The notes under the pieces were generated by a model. That model was not told the origin of the DNA. It saw nothing but the letters and a program-made list of their open reading frames with translations, and did no database searches. Shown here piece after piece: positions 9,678-18,564 of a stretch of 38,343 nucleotides of DNA. Source of the DNA: Verrucomicrobiota bacterium (GTDB lineage: Bacteria > Verrucomicrobiota > Verrucomicrobiia > Opitutales > Opitutaceae); assembly GCA_030832235.1 (NCBI GenBank), contig JAURJO010000110.1:1-38343 (forward strand). Reading direction: 5' to 3'. The first letter of the stretch is position 1; every line of letters starts with the position of its first letter. The translations under genes and the position numbers were made by a program.

Positions 9678-9742
9678 GACGCCTTTCGTCTGGAAATGCC
9701 GAACCGACTTTCGTCACGAAACGCGTGCGGTGTAGCCGAGGG
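9678..9742 (-). repeat. Dispersed repeat family 2, copy 1 (inverted relative to copy 2)
   Basis: Reverse complement cctcggctacaccgcacgcgtttcgtgacgaaagtcggttcggcatttccagacgaaaggcgtc aligns without gaps to 23475-23538 (53 of 64 identical by hand count). Confidence 0.75.
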
Positions 9743-9954
9743 TGTATACCCGCCTCAGGCGGGTTCCCTCGGATCGTCGGAAACTCCTTCCGCCAATTCC
9801 CTTTCGATCTCTCTGACTTCCCGCCCTGCGACGTGCCCTTCGTGGCCTTCCGTGAAGGAGGAAGCCTCGGCGAAGCAGGCTCCCTCATCTGTCCCAGCTG
9901 GCGCAGCCCGAGCGACGCTTCTGTTGCAGCGGAGCCGCCCTGGGAAATCCGGCC

Positions 9955-11304
9955 TCAAGCTTTAAGCTTGGCCGCGACGAGGGCGGCGCTCTGGGACTGC
10001 AGTCGGGCGAAGGCCTCCACCACGCGGTCGAGCGCGGGGCGGTCGGCGAGCAGGACAGTTTGGGGCAGCGCCACGACCTGCGCGCAGGTGGCGCGGTTGC
10101 CCTTGAGCTCCGCGAAGCTTGCGCGGAAAGCCTTCAGACGTTCGGCGGGGAATAGCCGTTGGAATCCGCGGGAGGCGATCACTTCATCGAAGATGCCGTC
10201 GAAGTACTGCTCCTTGTAGACGGAACTGCCGGGGATTCCCTCGGCGCTGAGCGCCTTGAGGAAAACGTCACGCGACAGACCGTTGAACCCGGTGGCGTCG
10301 TAGCGCACGGGATAGAGGTGATACACCCCGCGGCTGTTTTCCGGTACGCGCACCGGTGCGATGCCGGGTATGCGGGCGAGGCGCTCGTTCAGGTATGCTG
10401 CCGCCTCGCGCCGGCGCGCCGTCTCGGCGACCAGCTTCTCAACCTGTTGTAACAGGACCACGCCCTGGAATTGGGTGAGGCGGAAGTTACTGCCGCGCGT
10501 GAAGAAGCCGCTGCCCTTGAAGTTGCCCACCGAGCGGCCGCAATTGTGGAAGGAGTCGCAGCGGTCGATGAGGTCGCCATCGATGCTGGTGATGGCGCCG
10601 CCCTCGCCCGCGGGAATGTGTTTCGATTGTTGGAAGCTGAAGCAGCCTAGCTCGCCGAGTGTGCCGCATTTGCGGCCTTTGTATTCCGCGAGCCAGGCCT
10701 GGCAGGCGTCCTCGACGACGCGCAGCCCGCGTGCGCGGGCGACATCGTTCACCGGGTCCATGTCGCAGGGGAGGCCGAAGATGTGCACCGGCAGGAGGGC
10801 GCGGGTACGGTCGGTGATGCGCGACGCGATCGAGGCGGGGTCGATGTTGAGGGTGGTGGGATCGGTGTCGGCCAGCACTGGCAGCGCCTTGTGCGCGAGG
10901 ATCGCGTTGTAGGAGGCGATGAACGTGTAAGGAGAGACGATGACCTCGTCGCCGGCGTCGACCCCGACCACGTGGAGGGCGGTGATCAGCGCGGTGGTGC
11001 CGCTTGAGGTCGCGAGGCAGCGGCGTGCCCCCATTAGGTCGGCCCAGCGGCGCTGGAAGTCAGCGACGGCGCCGCCAGCAGCCTGGTTCCATTTCCCACT
11101 GCGGCAGACCTTGAGCATTTCGGATTCCCATTCCGCCTTCCACACCGGCCAGGTCTGCCAGCCACCCGTGTGCACGGGCTTGCCGCCAAGAATAGCGGGC
11201 TTCGCGACCGCAGATGTGGCGCCGATGGCGGGCGCCGCACCGGCGGCGATTGCTGCCCCCGCGAGGGAGGAACGGGTCAGAAACTCACGGCGGGAAGTGC
11301 TCAT
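9955..11304 (-). CDS. DegT/DnrJ/EryC1/StrS-family PLP-dependent aminotransferase-like protein with Tat signal
   Basis: Tat signal MSTSRREFLTRSSLAGAAIAAGAAPAIGATSA; TSSGTTALITALHVVGVDAGDEVIVSPYTFIAS; VEDACQAW; SFQQSKHIPAGEGGAI (PLP lysine region). Confidence 0.9.
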   Translation of the reverse strand: MSTSRREFLTRSSLAGAAIAAGAAPAIGATSAVAKPAILGGKPVHTGGWQTWPVWKAEWESEMLKVCRSGKWNQAAGGAVADFQRRWADLMGARRCLATSSGTTALITALHVVGVDAGDEVIVSPYTFIASYNAILAHKALPVLADTDPTTLNIDPASIASRITDRTRALLPVHIFGLPCDMDPVNDVARARGLRVVEDACQAWLAEYKGRKCGTLGELGCFSFQQSKHIPAGEGGAITSIDGDLIDRCDSFHNCGRSVGNFKGSGFFTRGSNFRLTQFQGVVLLQQVEKLVAETARRREAAAYLNERLARIPGIAPVRVPENSRGVYHLYPVRYDATGFNGLSRDVFLKALSAEGIPGSSVYKEQYFDGIFDEVIASRGFQRLFPAERLKAFRASFAELKGNRATCAQVVALPQTVLLADRPALDRVVEAFARLQSQSAALVAAKLKA

Positions 11305-11398
11305 GGGGCGGGTGCGGGGTGCGTCAGGAGGCTGATTCGCCTGCGAGCGAAGGCAAGAGGTGAGCTCCTTCCCGCACGCGCCCGGGTGCCTTCCGCGT

Positions 11399-11450
11399 AA
11401 ACATTGAACGCCCTGACCCCATCCAGATGGGGTCAGGGCGTTCAATGTTT
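11399..11450. repeat. Perfect inverted repeat (25-bp arms, 2-nt centre)
   Basis: aaacattgaacgccctgaccccatc-ca-gatggggtcagggcgttcaatgttt read directly. Confidence 0.9.
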
Positions 11451-11656
11451 CATGAGCGGGCATCCTACCGTATCTCTCACAGCTGTTGCGGCCCGAGCGG
11501 TTTGGGCGTCGGCATCTACGGCAGCGAGTTGCTTCCGGTTCACAATCCGTTTCTTCGAGCTTACGGATCAGGGGCTTACGTCGGGTGCGCCCCGACTATG
11601 GTTCCGCATCCTGTTTCTGCGTAGGCCGAGCACCCGGCGGGGGTATGGGCGAACAA

Positions 11657-11695
11657 CGAACGCCCTGACCCCTTTGAAAAGGGTCAGGGCGTTCG
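11657..11695. repeat. Second inverted repeat sharing the arm core GAACGCCCTGACCC
   Basis: cgaacgccctgaccc(cctttgaaaa region)gggtcagggcgttcg, 15-bp perfect arms; 53 bp downstream of nothing on + but just 3' of the TonB receptor gene (minus). Confidence 0.85.
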
Positions 11696-11721
11696 GCGTT
11701 TCTTTTCGGTGGGCGAGTGCT

Positions 11722-14700
11722 TCACATCCGCCAAGAGGCGGAGAGGTTGAAGCTGGTAGGCTGCTTTAGGCCGAAGCCCACGGGTACCGTCTCGCGCGCG
11801 GGTGAGTTGTAATTGCCGTCGCGCGGACGCAGCGCGGTGGTGGCGGTTCCGTTGGTAGAGGTTGTCCAGTAGATCGTCCGGTCATTGAGCAGGTTGTTGA
11901 CCACCAGGTTGAGCTGGATGTTGCGGCGGTTGACGCGCCACAGGTAACCGAGGGTGGTCGTGACGGTCGTGTCGCCCTTCGGAGTGAATAGCGGGGTGTT
12001 AACGCTGCGATTCGGGTCATCGATCGCGCGCGTCGGGTTGGCCGGATCGACAATCGTGTCGGCCCCGCGGTTGCCCATGACCTCTCGGCCCCGGTACTGG
12101 ACACCGAGGCCGAAACGCAGACCGCGGGCCCGTCCTTCCTGCACGGTATAGTCACCAAACGCCTTGTAGAGGTGCTGGTTGTTTCCCGTGGTGCGCGAGA
12201 GGTTCAGGTTGTTGTAGGCGGTGAAGATCGTGTTGTACGCGTTTACGGCGGCATCGACGTCCGGGGAGCGGACGTTGGCGGGGATCGAGGTGTCCACGGT
12301 GGCAACGTTGTTGGAATCGACCTTTCCACCCACGTCCTGGAGAATCAGCCGGAAGTTATCGCGGTTCCGTGCGATGTAGGCGCGGGTGAGTTGGTAGGCG
12401 TTGGCGCCGTACACCTCGGGCAGGACCACGCTGCCGCTGACCCGCAGGCCCTTGATCACGTTGACGGTGACCTCGGCTTCGTAACCCCGGGCGATGCGAT
12501 CCTGCAGGTCGCTGCCGCTGATGAACACCGGCACGCCGCGCTTGTTGAGGTCGTCGGTCGAGCCGATCGGCGTGGCGGTGAGCAGCGTGTTGAATGGGAA
12601 TCCGCTCACGGTGAACGGATTGTTGATCTCCTTGCTGGTGTAGTAGGTGAGATTCACGTCGAGCCGGCGTTGGAAAAACTCGAAGCGCGTGCTGTAGTTC
12701 CATCCGGTGGACACGGTGGGCTGGACGATGCCGCCCCCCTGCAGGAGCGCATAAGCCTTCTGCGGGTTGAAGCTCTCGGAGTAGTTGGCGGACGGGCTCA
12801 GCCACGACAGCAGGTGCACGACGGTGCCGACGGACTTCGTGGTCACGTAGCCATTGAGCACCGGAGCGTTGTAGTCGTCCTGGAAACGGTAGCCGAGGTA
12901 GCGCGGGTCGCGCGTGCCGCCGGTGAGGCGCGGCCGGGTGATGGCGGGGATGGCAGAAAGCGGGCGGCCGGCCGAGTCGAGCGGCACGTAGGTGAGCGAC
13001 GCCCAGTCGGCAGGGGCGTTGGGCTTGAAGAGCGGCTTCAGTGGATCGCGGTCGGTCGGGTAGTCACCGTTGACGGCCATCTGCTGCGAACCGGACTGGT
13101 AACGATCGCGACGGGCGGCCCCCAACAGGATGATCCGGTCCTGCCAGAAGCGCGCGTTGAGGGCGGCCATCGCGTAGCGGTAATTGGTGTCGTTGACGGA
13201 CTCCGCGTCGAAGCGCGTGTGGTCGATCACCCAGCGCGGAGTGACCATCGAGGTGGTTCGCGTGGCGGGATCGTAATAGGGGATGGACTTGCCCGCGAGG
13301 TCGATGAACGGGCGGCTCGGCTCGTTCCAGTAGCGGCGGACCTTGATGGTGGAGGCGGTGCCGTTGATCCACGCGAGCGTGTTGTCGCCCTGCGCCAGGC
13401 TGAGCCATTGGTAGGAGAGGGTGTAGTGGTTCCTGTTCTCACCGACCATGGTGTTGATGGCGAAGCGCCCGAAGCGGGTGTCCTTCCGCCAGGCGACCGA
13501 GGCGCGGACGTTGTGGTAATCGTAGTGGCGGAACCCGCGGAAAAAATTGCCGTCGCCGTAAGCCTGGAGGAAGTGCGGGTTGGGCTGGCCGTTCGGCAGG
13601 ACGCGGTTGACGTCAATGTAGGTGTTGTTGGCGCCGCGGTTCTGCTCCCCGTTGGTGTAGTTGGAGTTCTTGTTGATGTCGGCCGCGAGCTCGACGCTGA
13701 AGTCCCCGAGGCGCTGCTCGACCGTGAGCTGCACGTCGCGGAACGTGCTCTCGAGGAGCGGGCCGTCCTGGTTGATGGAGAAGCGTTCCGAGGGTCGGCG
13801 GAAACCCGACGCGGCCTCGACGGTGTCGAAGCGCGCGGATGGCACGTTCCACGCGTGGACGAGATTGGCGTTGGTCAGGCCGAATGCAGGTGCGGATCCG
13901 GACACGTAGCCCGCGATCGGGGTGCTGGCGGTCGTGCCGCCACCGATGGTGATCGGCTCGTTGGTGTAGCTCGCGACGCCGTTGAAGCCGCTGTACGGGT
14001 CGAAGACGTTGTAATTCGCGCCGCGACGGGCCACGCCTTGGGCCTGCAGCGCGGTGAGCTCCGCGGCGGTGGCGGTGGCAAGCGCGGCGGGGGTGGCGAA
14101 CGTGGTGCGGCCGTTCCAACCCGAGAGCTGGTCCTGCAGATTGTTGATGGGCGAATTGATCTCTCGGTTGATGGCCTCGGCCTCGAGGCGGATCACGGTA
14201 TCGCGCAGGGGGCGGAACGTCATGGTGGCGAACGCGCCCTTGCGTTTCTCGAACTGTTTCTCCCGCCAGCCGAGGCCGTGCTGGGCCACGCCCGCGATGC
14301 GCACGGCGAGGCGTTCGGTGAGCGGCTGGTTGACGTCGATCGTGGCGCGCATGAGGTGCCACGATCCGGCGGTGAGCTTCACATCCTGGAACGCGCGGTC
14401 CGTGCGGGCCTGCTTGGTCGTGGAGGAGCTCACGCCGCCGAGGCTGCCGTTGCCGAAGAGGATCGAGTTGGCGCCGCGACCGAAGTCGTAGCGCTCGAGC
14501 GCGTAGCTGTCGTTGTCCCCGTTCACCGGGAAGAAATTGCGGAGCTGCTGTCCCGCGCCCACGCCGCGAGAGGTGTAGCGCACGGTGAAAGTGGTGAAGT
14601 TGAACGTGCCGATGTCGGACTGAAACGTCGCCCCGGGCGACCAGTTCTGCGCGTCCATGAGGTCGGTGAGATTCAGCGCCTCGATGAACTCGCGGTTGAT

Positions 14701-14949
14701 GACGGAGTACGCGGCCGGCGTGTCGCGTAGATCGGTCGCGAGGCGTCCGCCGGCAAGTGCGCTGGCGGCGGCGAAGCCCGTGTCTCGGTCGGTGTTCACC
14801 GTGAAGGGCGTGAGCTGCACGGCGTCCTCGGCGCGCGGGGCCGCGGCGGCCGCGGCCGGCATCACGGGGGCAACCTGCCCTCGAAGCACGGCAAGCGGAA
14901 GGCAGAGCAACAGAAGCGCGGCGCGGCGCGGAACGGGGAGGGTTTGCAT
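11722..14949 (-). CDS. TonB-dependent receptor (1075 aa)
   Basis: Signal peptide; plug region VQLTPFTVNTDRDTGFAAASALAGGRLATDLRDTPAAYSVINREFIEALNLTDLMDAQNW; long beta-barrel; C-terminal ...TSFNLSASWRM ending. Confidence 0.92.
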   Translation of the reverse strand: MQTLPVPRRAALLLLCLPLAVLRGQVAPVMPAAAAAAPRAEDAVQLTPFTVNTDRDTGFAAASALAGGRLATDLRDTPAAYSVINREFIEALNLTDLMDAQNWSPGATFQSDIGTFNFTTFTVRYTSRGVGAGQQLRNFFPVNGDNDSYALERYDFGRGANSILFGNGSLGGVSSSTTKQARTDRAFQDVKLTAGSWHLMRATIDVNQPLTERLAVRIAGVAQHGLGWREKQFEKRKGAFATMTFRPLRDTVIRLEAEAINREINSPINNLQDQLSGWNGRTTFATPAALATATAAELTALQAQGVARRGANYNVFDPYSGFNGVASYTNEPITIGGGTTASTPIAGYVSGSAPAFGLTNANLVHAWNVPSARFDTVEAASGFRRPSERFSINQDGPLLESTFRDVQLTVEQRLGDFSVELAADINKNSNYTNGEQNRGANNTYIDVNRVLPNGQPNPHFLQAYGDGNFFRGFRHYDYHNVRASVAWRKDTRFGRFAINTMVGENRNHYTLSYQWLSLAQGDNTLAWINGTASTIKVRRYWNEPSRPFIDLAGKSIPYYDPATRTTSMVTPRWVIDHTRFDAESVNDTNYRYAMAALNARFWQDRIILLGAARRDRYQSGSQQMAVNGDYPTDRDPLKPLFKPNAPADWASLTYVPLDSAGRPLSAIPAITRPRLTGGTRDPRYLGYRFQDDYNAPVLNGYVTTKSVGTVVHLLSWLSPSANYSESFNPQKAYALLQGGGIVQPTVSTGWNYSTRFEFFQRRLDVNLTYYTSKEINNPFTVSGFPFNTLLTATPIGSTDDLNKRGVPVFISGSDLQDRIARGYEAEVTVNVIKGLRVSGSVVLPEVYGANAYQLTRAYIARNRDNFRLILQDVGGKVDSNNVATVDTSIPANVRSPDVDAAVNAYNTIFTAYNNLNLSRTTGNNQHLYKAFGDYTVQEGRARGLRFGLGVQYRGREVMGNRGADTIVDPANPTRAIDDPNRSVNTPLFTPKGDTTVTTTLGYLWRVNRRNIQLNLVVNNLLNDRTIYWTTSTNGTATTALRPRDGNYNSPARETVPVGFGLKQPTSFNLSASWRM

Positions 14950-15147
14950 GGGCCGGGTGGGGGATGAATGGAAGGACGGAGCGTCTTGCCGGGGCTTGCA
15001 GGCTGCCCCGCATTCTCCGTGCGGGGAGATGAGTCCTATGGAAAGGAACGCGTCGAGCTTGCTAGCCTGAAACCGTGGTCCGCTGGAAAGTCGGAGTATT
15101 CGGCGGTTGGCGATACGGGTTTCGGGAGTTCCTCGGTTAGCGGCAAA

Positions 15148-15924
15148 TCATCTCCGCCGTTTCGCGCGGCCGGCGAGGAATTCCCGGATGCGCGCGGCCG
15201 CGTCGCCGTCGCGCAGACACACCACCGACGCGGCCGACTCCAGCGCGGCGGGATCGGCGGGTTGATTCGCGCAGGCCGCGAGCAGGCGTTTCACCTCGCG
15301 CACGGCGACGGCTCCGTTGGCGGCGACTTCAGCGACCCACGCGGCGAGGTGGGGGTCCAGTTCCTCGGGCGTGCCCTGCCAGTCGGCCAGCCCGATGCGG
15401 GCGGCCTCGGCGGCGTCGACCACACGTCCGCTGAGCGCAAGGTCCTTGGCGCGGGCGAGTCCGACGCGCCGCACCAGGCGGAAACTCCCGCCCCAGCCTG
15501 TGATGAGTCCGAGGCGCGCCTCCGATTGCGCGAAGCGCGCGGCGGTCGATGCGAAGATGAGATCGCAGGCCAGCGCGAGCTCGAGTCCGCCGCCCATGGC
15601 GTGGCCCTCGACGCGCGCGATCACGGGCAGCGGCAGCGCCTCGAGCCGGTTCATCAGCCGGTGGCCGCGCTCGACCCACGGCACGATCGTGCGCTCGTCG
15701 ATCGTCTCCATCACGCGCAGGTTGGCGCCGGCGCAGAACACCTTCGGCGAGCCGCTCCGAATCACCACGGCCCTCAGCGCGCCGGCGCGGGCCTCGATGG
15801 CGGCGAGCGTGGCGTCCAGCGCCGTGATCACCTCGTGATCCAACGTCGGCGGTTTTCCTTCCGGCGGTTGCAGCAGGATCGAGCACAGCGGGCCGTCGAA
15901 GGAAGTGAGCACCTGGGTCGTCAT
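15148..15924 (-). CDS. Enoyl-CoA hydratase/isomerase family protein
   Basis: VIRSGSPKVFCAGANLRVM; VIARVEGHAMGGGLELALACDLIFASTAARFAQSEARLGLITGWGGSFRLVRRVG crotonase motifs. Confidence 0.92.
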   Translation of the reverse strand: MTTQVLTSFDGPLCSILLQPPEGKPPTLDHEVITALDATLAAIEARAGALRAVVIRSGSPKVFCAGANLRVMETIDERTIVPWVERGHRLMNRLEALPLPVIARVEGHAMGGGLELALACDLIFASTAARFAQSEARLGLITGWGGSFRLVRRVGLARAKDLALSGRVVDAAEAARIGLADWQGTPEELDPHLAAWVAEVAANGAVAVREVKRLLAACANQPADPAALESAASVVCLRDGDAAARIREFLAGRAKRRR

Positions 15925-15959
15925 GCGGGGCGGGGTGCGTCCGAGCCAACGGGGTTTGG

Positions 15960-15972
15960 TTTGACAATCAAA
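15960..15972. promoter_or_regulatory. Candidate operator palindrome TTTGA-CAA-TCAAA in the divergent promoter region
   Basis: Symmetric 5+3+5 sequence in the 91-bp gap between divergent enoyl-CoA hydratase and CoA-transferase genes. Confidence 0.3.
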
Positions 15973-16015
15973 TCGTTAGTCGCGGCCTAGGCGCCACCCC
16001 GCCCCTCGTCGCTTC

Positions 16016-17212
16016 ATGGAAACTCCGTCCGCGCTCTCCGGCATTCGCGTCGTCGATTTCACGCACGTCTACCAGGGCCCCGTGGGCACCCAGCTTCTCG
16101 CCGACCACGGGGCCGACGTGATCAAGGTCGAACGGCCCGACGCCGGAGACTGGAGCCGCCGCTGGGGGCCGTTCGTCCATGGCGTGAGCCTGCCGTACGC
16201 GGGCTTGAACCGGAACAAGCGGGCGTTCGCGGTGAATCTCAAGACCGCCGGCGGCCGCGCCGCCGTGCACGCGTTGATCGCGACCGCGGATGTGCTGGTG
16301 CACAATTTCCGTCCCGGCGTGATGGAGAAACTGGGCCTTGGGCACGAGCAGCTGGCCGCGCGCCACCCGCGGCTCGTCCACGCGTGGTCGGGCGGCTGGG
16401 GTGACCACGGGCCCGCGGTCGAGCGCGGCCGGGGCGGCCATGATCTGATGGCGCGTGCCGAGGCGGGTTGGTTCACGCAACCCGACCCCTCGCGGCCGCC
16501 GTTCCCCGCGGGGATCTCCGCCGACTACGCCGCCGGGTTGATGCTGATGCAGGGCATCCTGATGGCGCTGCTGGCCCGCGAGCGCACCGGCCGCGGCCAG
16601 CGGGTGACGACCGATCTGCTCAGCGTGGCCTTCCACGCGCACTCCTGGGAGGGGCCGGCGGCGATGAACGCCGCGCGCGTGACCGAGGAGTCGGGCGTTT
16701 CCGCGCAGGAGGCGATCATCGATAAATCGTTCGCCACCGCCGACGGTTACCTCGAGGTGTCGCCGGTGTTCTCCGACAACGCGGTGCGGGACATCTCCCT
16801 GGCCCTCGGGCTGGACGATCTCTCCCAGCGGGCGGAATTCGCGACCCTTGGCTTGCAGCGTGCCAACCGCACCGCCTTGAACGGCCTTCTCGCGGAAAGA
16901 TTCCGCTCCCGCCCGACCGCCGACTGGCTGAACGAGCTCGAACCGCGCGGGGTTTTCTGCGCCCGCATCAACACCCTGGAGGAGGCGGCGGCCGACGAGC
17001 AGGTGCGCCGCAACGGCATGGTGGTCGAGGTCGATCACGGTCCGGCGGGTGTTCTGCGTCTGCCCGGCGTCCCGGTGCGCCTGCACGGCACGCCCGCCCG
17101 TCCCCCGCGTCCCGCGCCCGCCCTCGGCGCGCACACCGCGGAAATCCTCCGCGAGCTCGGCTACGACGACGACGCGCTCGCGGCCCTGCGCCGCGAGGGC
17201 GCCCTCGGCTGA
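16016..17212 (+). CDS. Family III CoA-transferase (CaiB/BaiF)
   Basis: LSGIRVVDFTHVYQGPVGTQLLADHGADVIKVERPDAGDWSR; LNRNKRAFAVNLKTAGGRAAVHALIATADVLVHNFRPGVMEKLGLG. Confidence 0.95.
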   Translation: METPSALSGIRVVDFTHVYQGPVGTQLLADHGADVIKVERPDAGDWSRRWGPFVHGVSLPYAGLNRNKRAFAVNLKTAGGRAAVHALIATADVLVHNFRPGVMEKLGLGHEQLAARHPRLVHAWSGGWGDHGPAVERGRGGHDLMARAEAGWFTQPDPSRPPFPAGISADYAAGLMLMQGILMALLARERTGRGQRVTTDLLSVAFHAHSWEGPAAMNAARVTEESGVSAQEAIIDKSFATADGYLEVSPVFSDNAVRDISLALGLDDLSQRAEFATLGLQRANRTALNGLLAERFRSRPTADWLNELEPRGVFCARINTLEEAAADEQVRRNGMVVEVDHGPAGVLRLPGVPVRLHGTPARPPRPAPALGAHTAEILRELGYDDDALAALRREGALG

Positions 17213-17241
17213 AGCCCCGCCGGCGCGGCGCCCTTCGCGGA

Positions 17242-18225
17242 GTGGCGGGCGTGCGGTTCGAGCGCACCGATGTCGAGGGTCGGGGCTTCGTGCGCGCGCG
17301 CACCCTGGCTTCCGCGACCGCCGTCCCCGACCCCGTGCAGCGGGCGCGGGCCGACTACGCGAACGCGCGGACGATCCGCGGCGGTTACGGCAACACGTTT
17401 CCCGGCGCCTACCTCACGTACGCGTTCAATCGCAACCTGCTCGCGCGCGCCAACTGGTCCAACAGTATCGGCCGGCCGCCGTTCGCCAACCTCGTGCCGC
17501 GGGAGGACGTCAATGACACGACGCAGACGCTCACGGTGGGAAACCCGTCGCTCCGCCCGCAGTTCGCCGAGAACACCGATCTCGCCCTGGAATACTACTA
17601 CGAGCCGGTGGGCGCGGTGTCGGTGGCGGTGTTCCGCAAGACGTTGCGCGACTTCATCGTTTCGCTCGGCGGCCAGACCGTGTCCAACGGGCCTAACAAC
17701 GGCTACGGTGGGGCCTACGGCGGCTACTCTCTCGTGACCGATCTCAACGCCGGCTCCGCGCGCATCCAGGGCGTCGAGCTGAGCGTGCAGCAGCAGCTTT
17801 CGTTTCTGCCCGGTCTCCTCGGGCGCGTCAGCTTCTTCGCGAACCTCACGCGCCTGACCACCGAGGGCGACTACGGCGTGACCGGTCCGCGCACCACGAG
17901 CCTCGTGCCGAACTTCGTGCCCACCACCGCCAACGCGGGCTTTAGTCTGCCCTGGCGCGGCCTGCGCGTCCGCGCGCTGGCCAATCACACCGGCGAACAC
18001 CTGGTCGGTTATTCCTCCGATCCTTCGCGCCTGCGGTACAAGTTCGCCCGCACCGCGTTCAACCTGAACCTGAGCTATGTCTTTTCGCCGCGGTTAGAGG
18101 TGTATTGCGACTTCCAGAACCTGACGAATGCGCGTCAGACGTGGTACTACTACATCCCCGGACGGCTCCAGGGTGACTATGACAACGGTGCGTTCGTGAA
18201 CTTCGGCCTCAGCGGCCGCTTCTGA
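17242..18225 (+). pseudogene. C-terminal beta-barrel remnant of a TonB-dependent receptor (N-terminal plug missing)
   Basis: FPGAYLTYAFNRNLLARANWSNSIGRPPFANLVPRE...TVGNPSLRPQFAENTDLALEYYYEPVGAVSVAVFRKTLRDFI...FNLNLSYVFSPRLEVYCDFQNLTNARQTWYYYIPGRLQGDYDNGAFVNFGLSGRF; no signal peptide, TonB box or plug upstream because the CoA-transferase gene ends 29 bp earlier. Confidence 0.85.
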
Positions 18226-18564
18226 GGTGAATTCCGGGCCGGAGGTCCCGGTAACGCCGATCGCGTCTCCGCCGAAGCGCAGTGGCGCTCGGGCTGCGCC
18301 CCTTCGACGAGGGGCGGACTCGGGTCGGCCTGCCTTCTGGCGTCCTGGAGCCGACCCGCGCCGGAGCCCTGATCTTCGGATTCGCCGCCGCCGGTTGACT
18401 TCCGGCCGTGAACCAGCCGCGGGGTCTCCGCTGAACGCGGGACGGGGCGTGCGTGATGTTTTTGGAGGAGGGCCCGCGCGGCGAGGGCCTTCCGTGTTCA
18501 CCCGGACCTGCGCGGGCACTTGGAATCCGCCGCTGGATCACTCAACTTCGCCGGACCCCGCCCC

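Noticed and set aside
9541-9888. 115-aa minus ORF in the ligase/DegT spacer
   Set aside because: Overlaps repeat family 2; similarity to the 23388-23693 frame is better explained by the DNA repeat than by a gene.
12172-14730. 852-aa + strand ORF antisense to the TonB receptor
   Set aside because: Sequence is a V/G/E/R-rich shadow of the receptor gene with no recognisable domain; long antisense open frames are expected in high-GC codon usage.
14995-15070. Possible cobalamin riboswitch-like text (ggctgccccgca...) upstream of the TonB receptor
   Set aside because: The resemblance is on the + strand, while the receptor is on the minus strand; no complete B12 box or conserved core seen. Only a simple 7-bp stem (ccccgca/tgcgggg) is supported.
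15968-17134. 388-aa minus ORF opposite the CoA-transferase
   Set aside because: Antisense shadow of a gene with strong CaiB/BaiF signatures.
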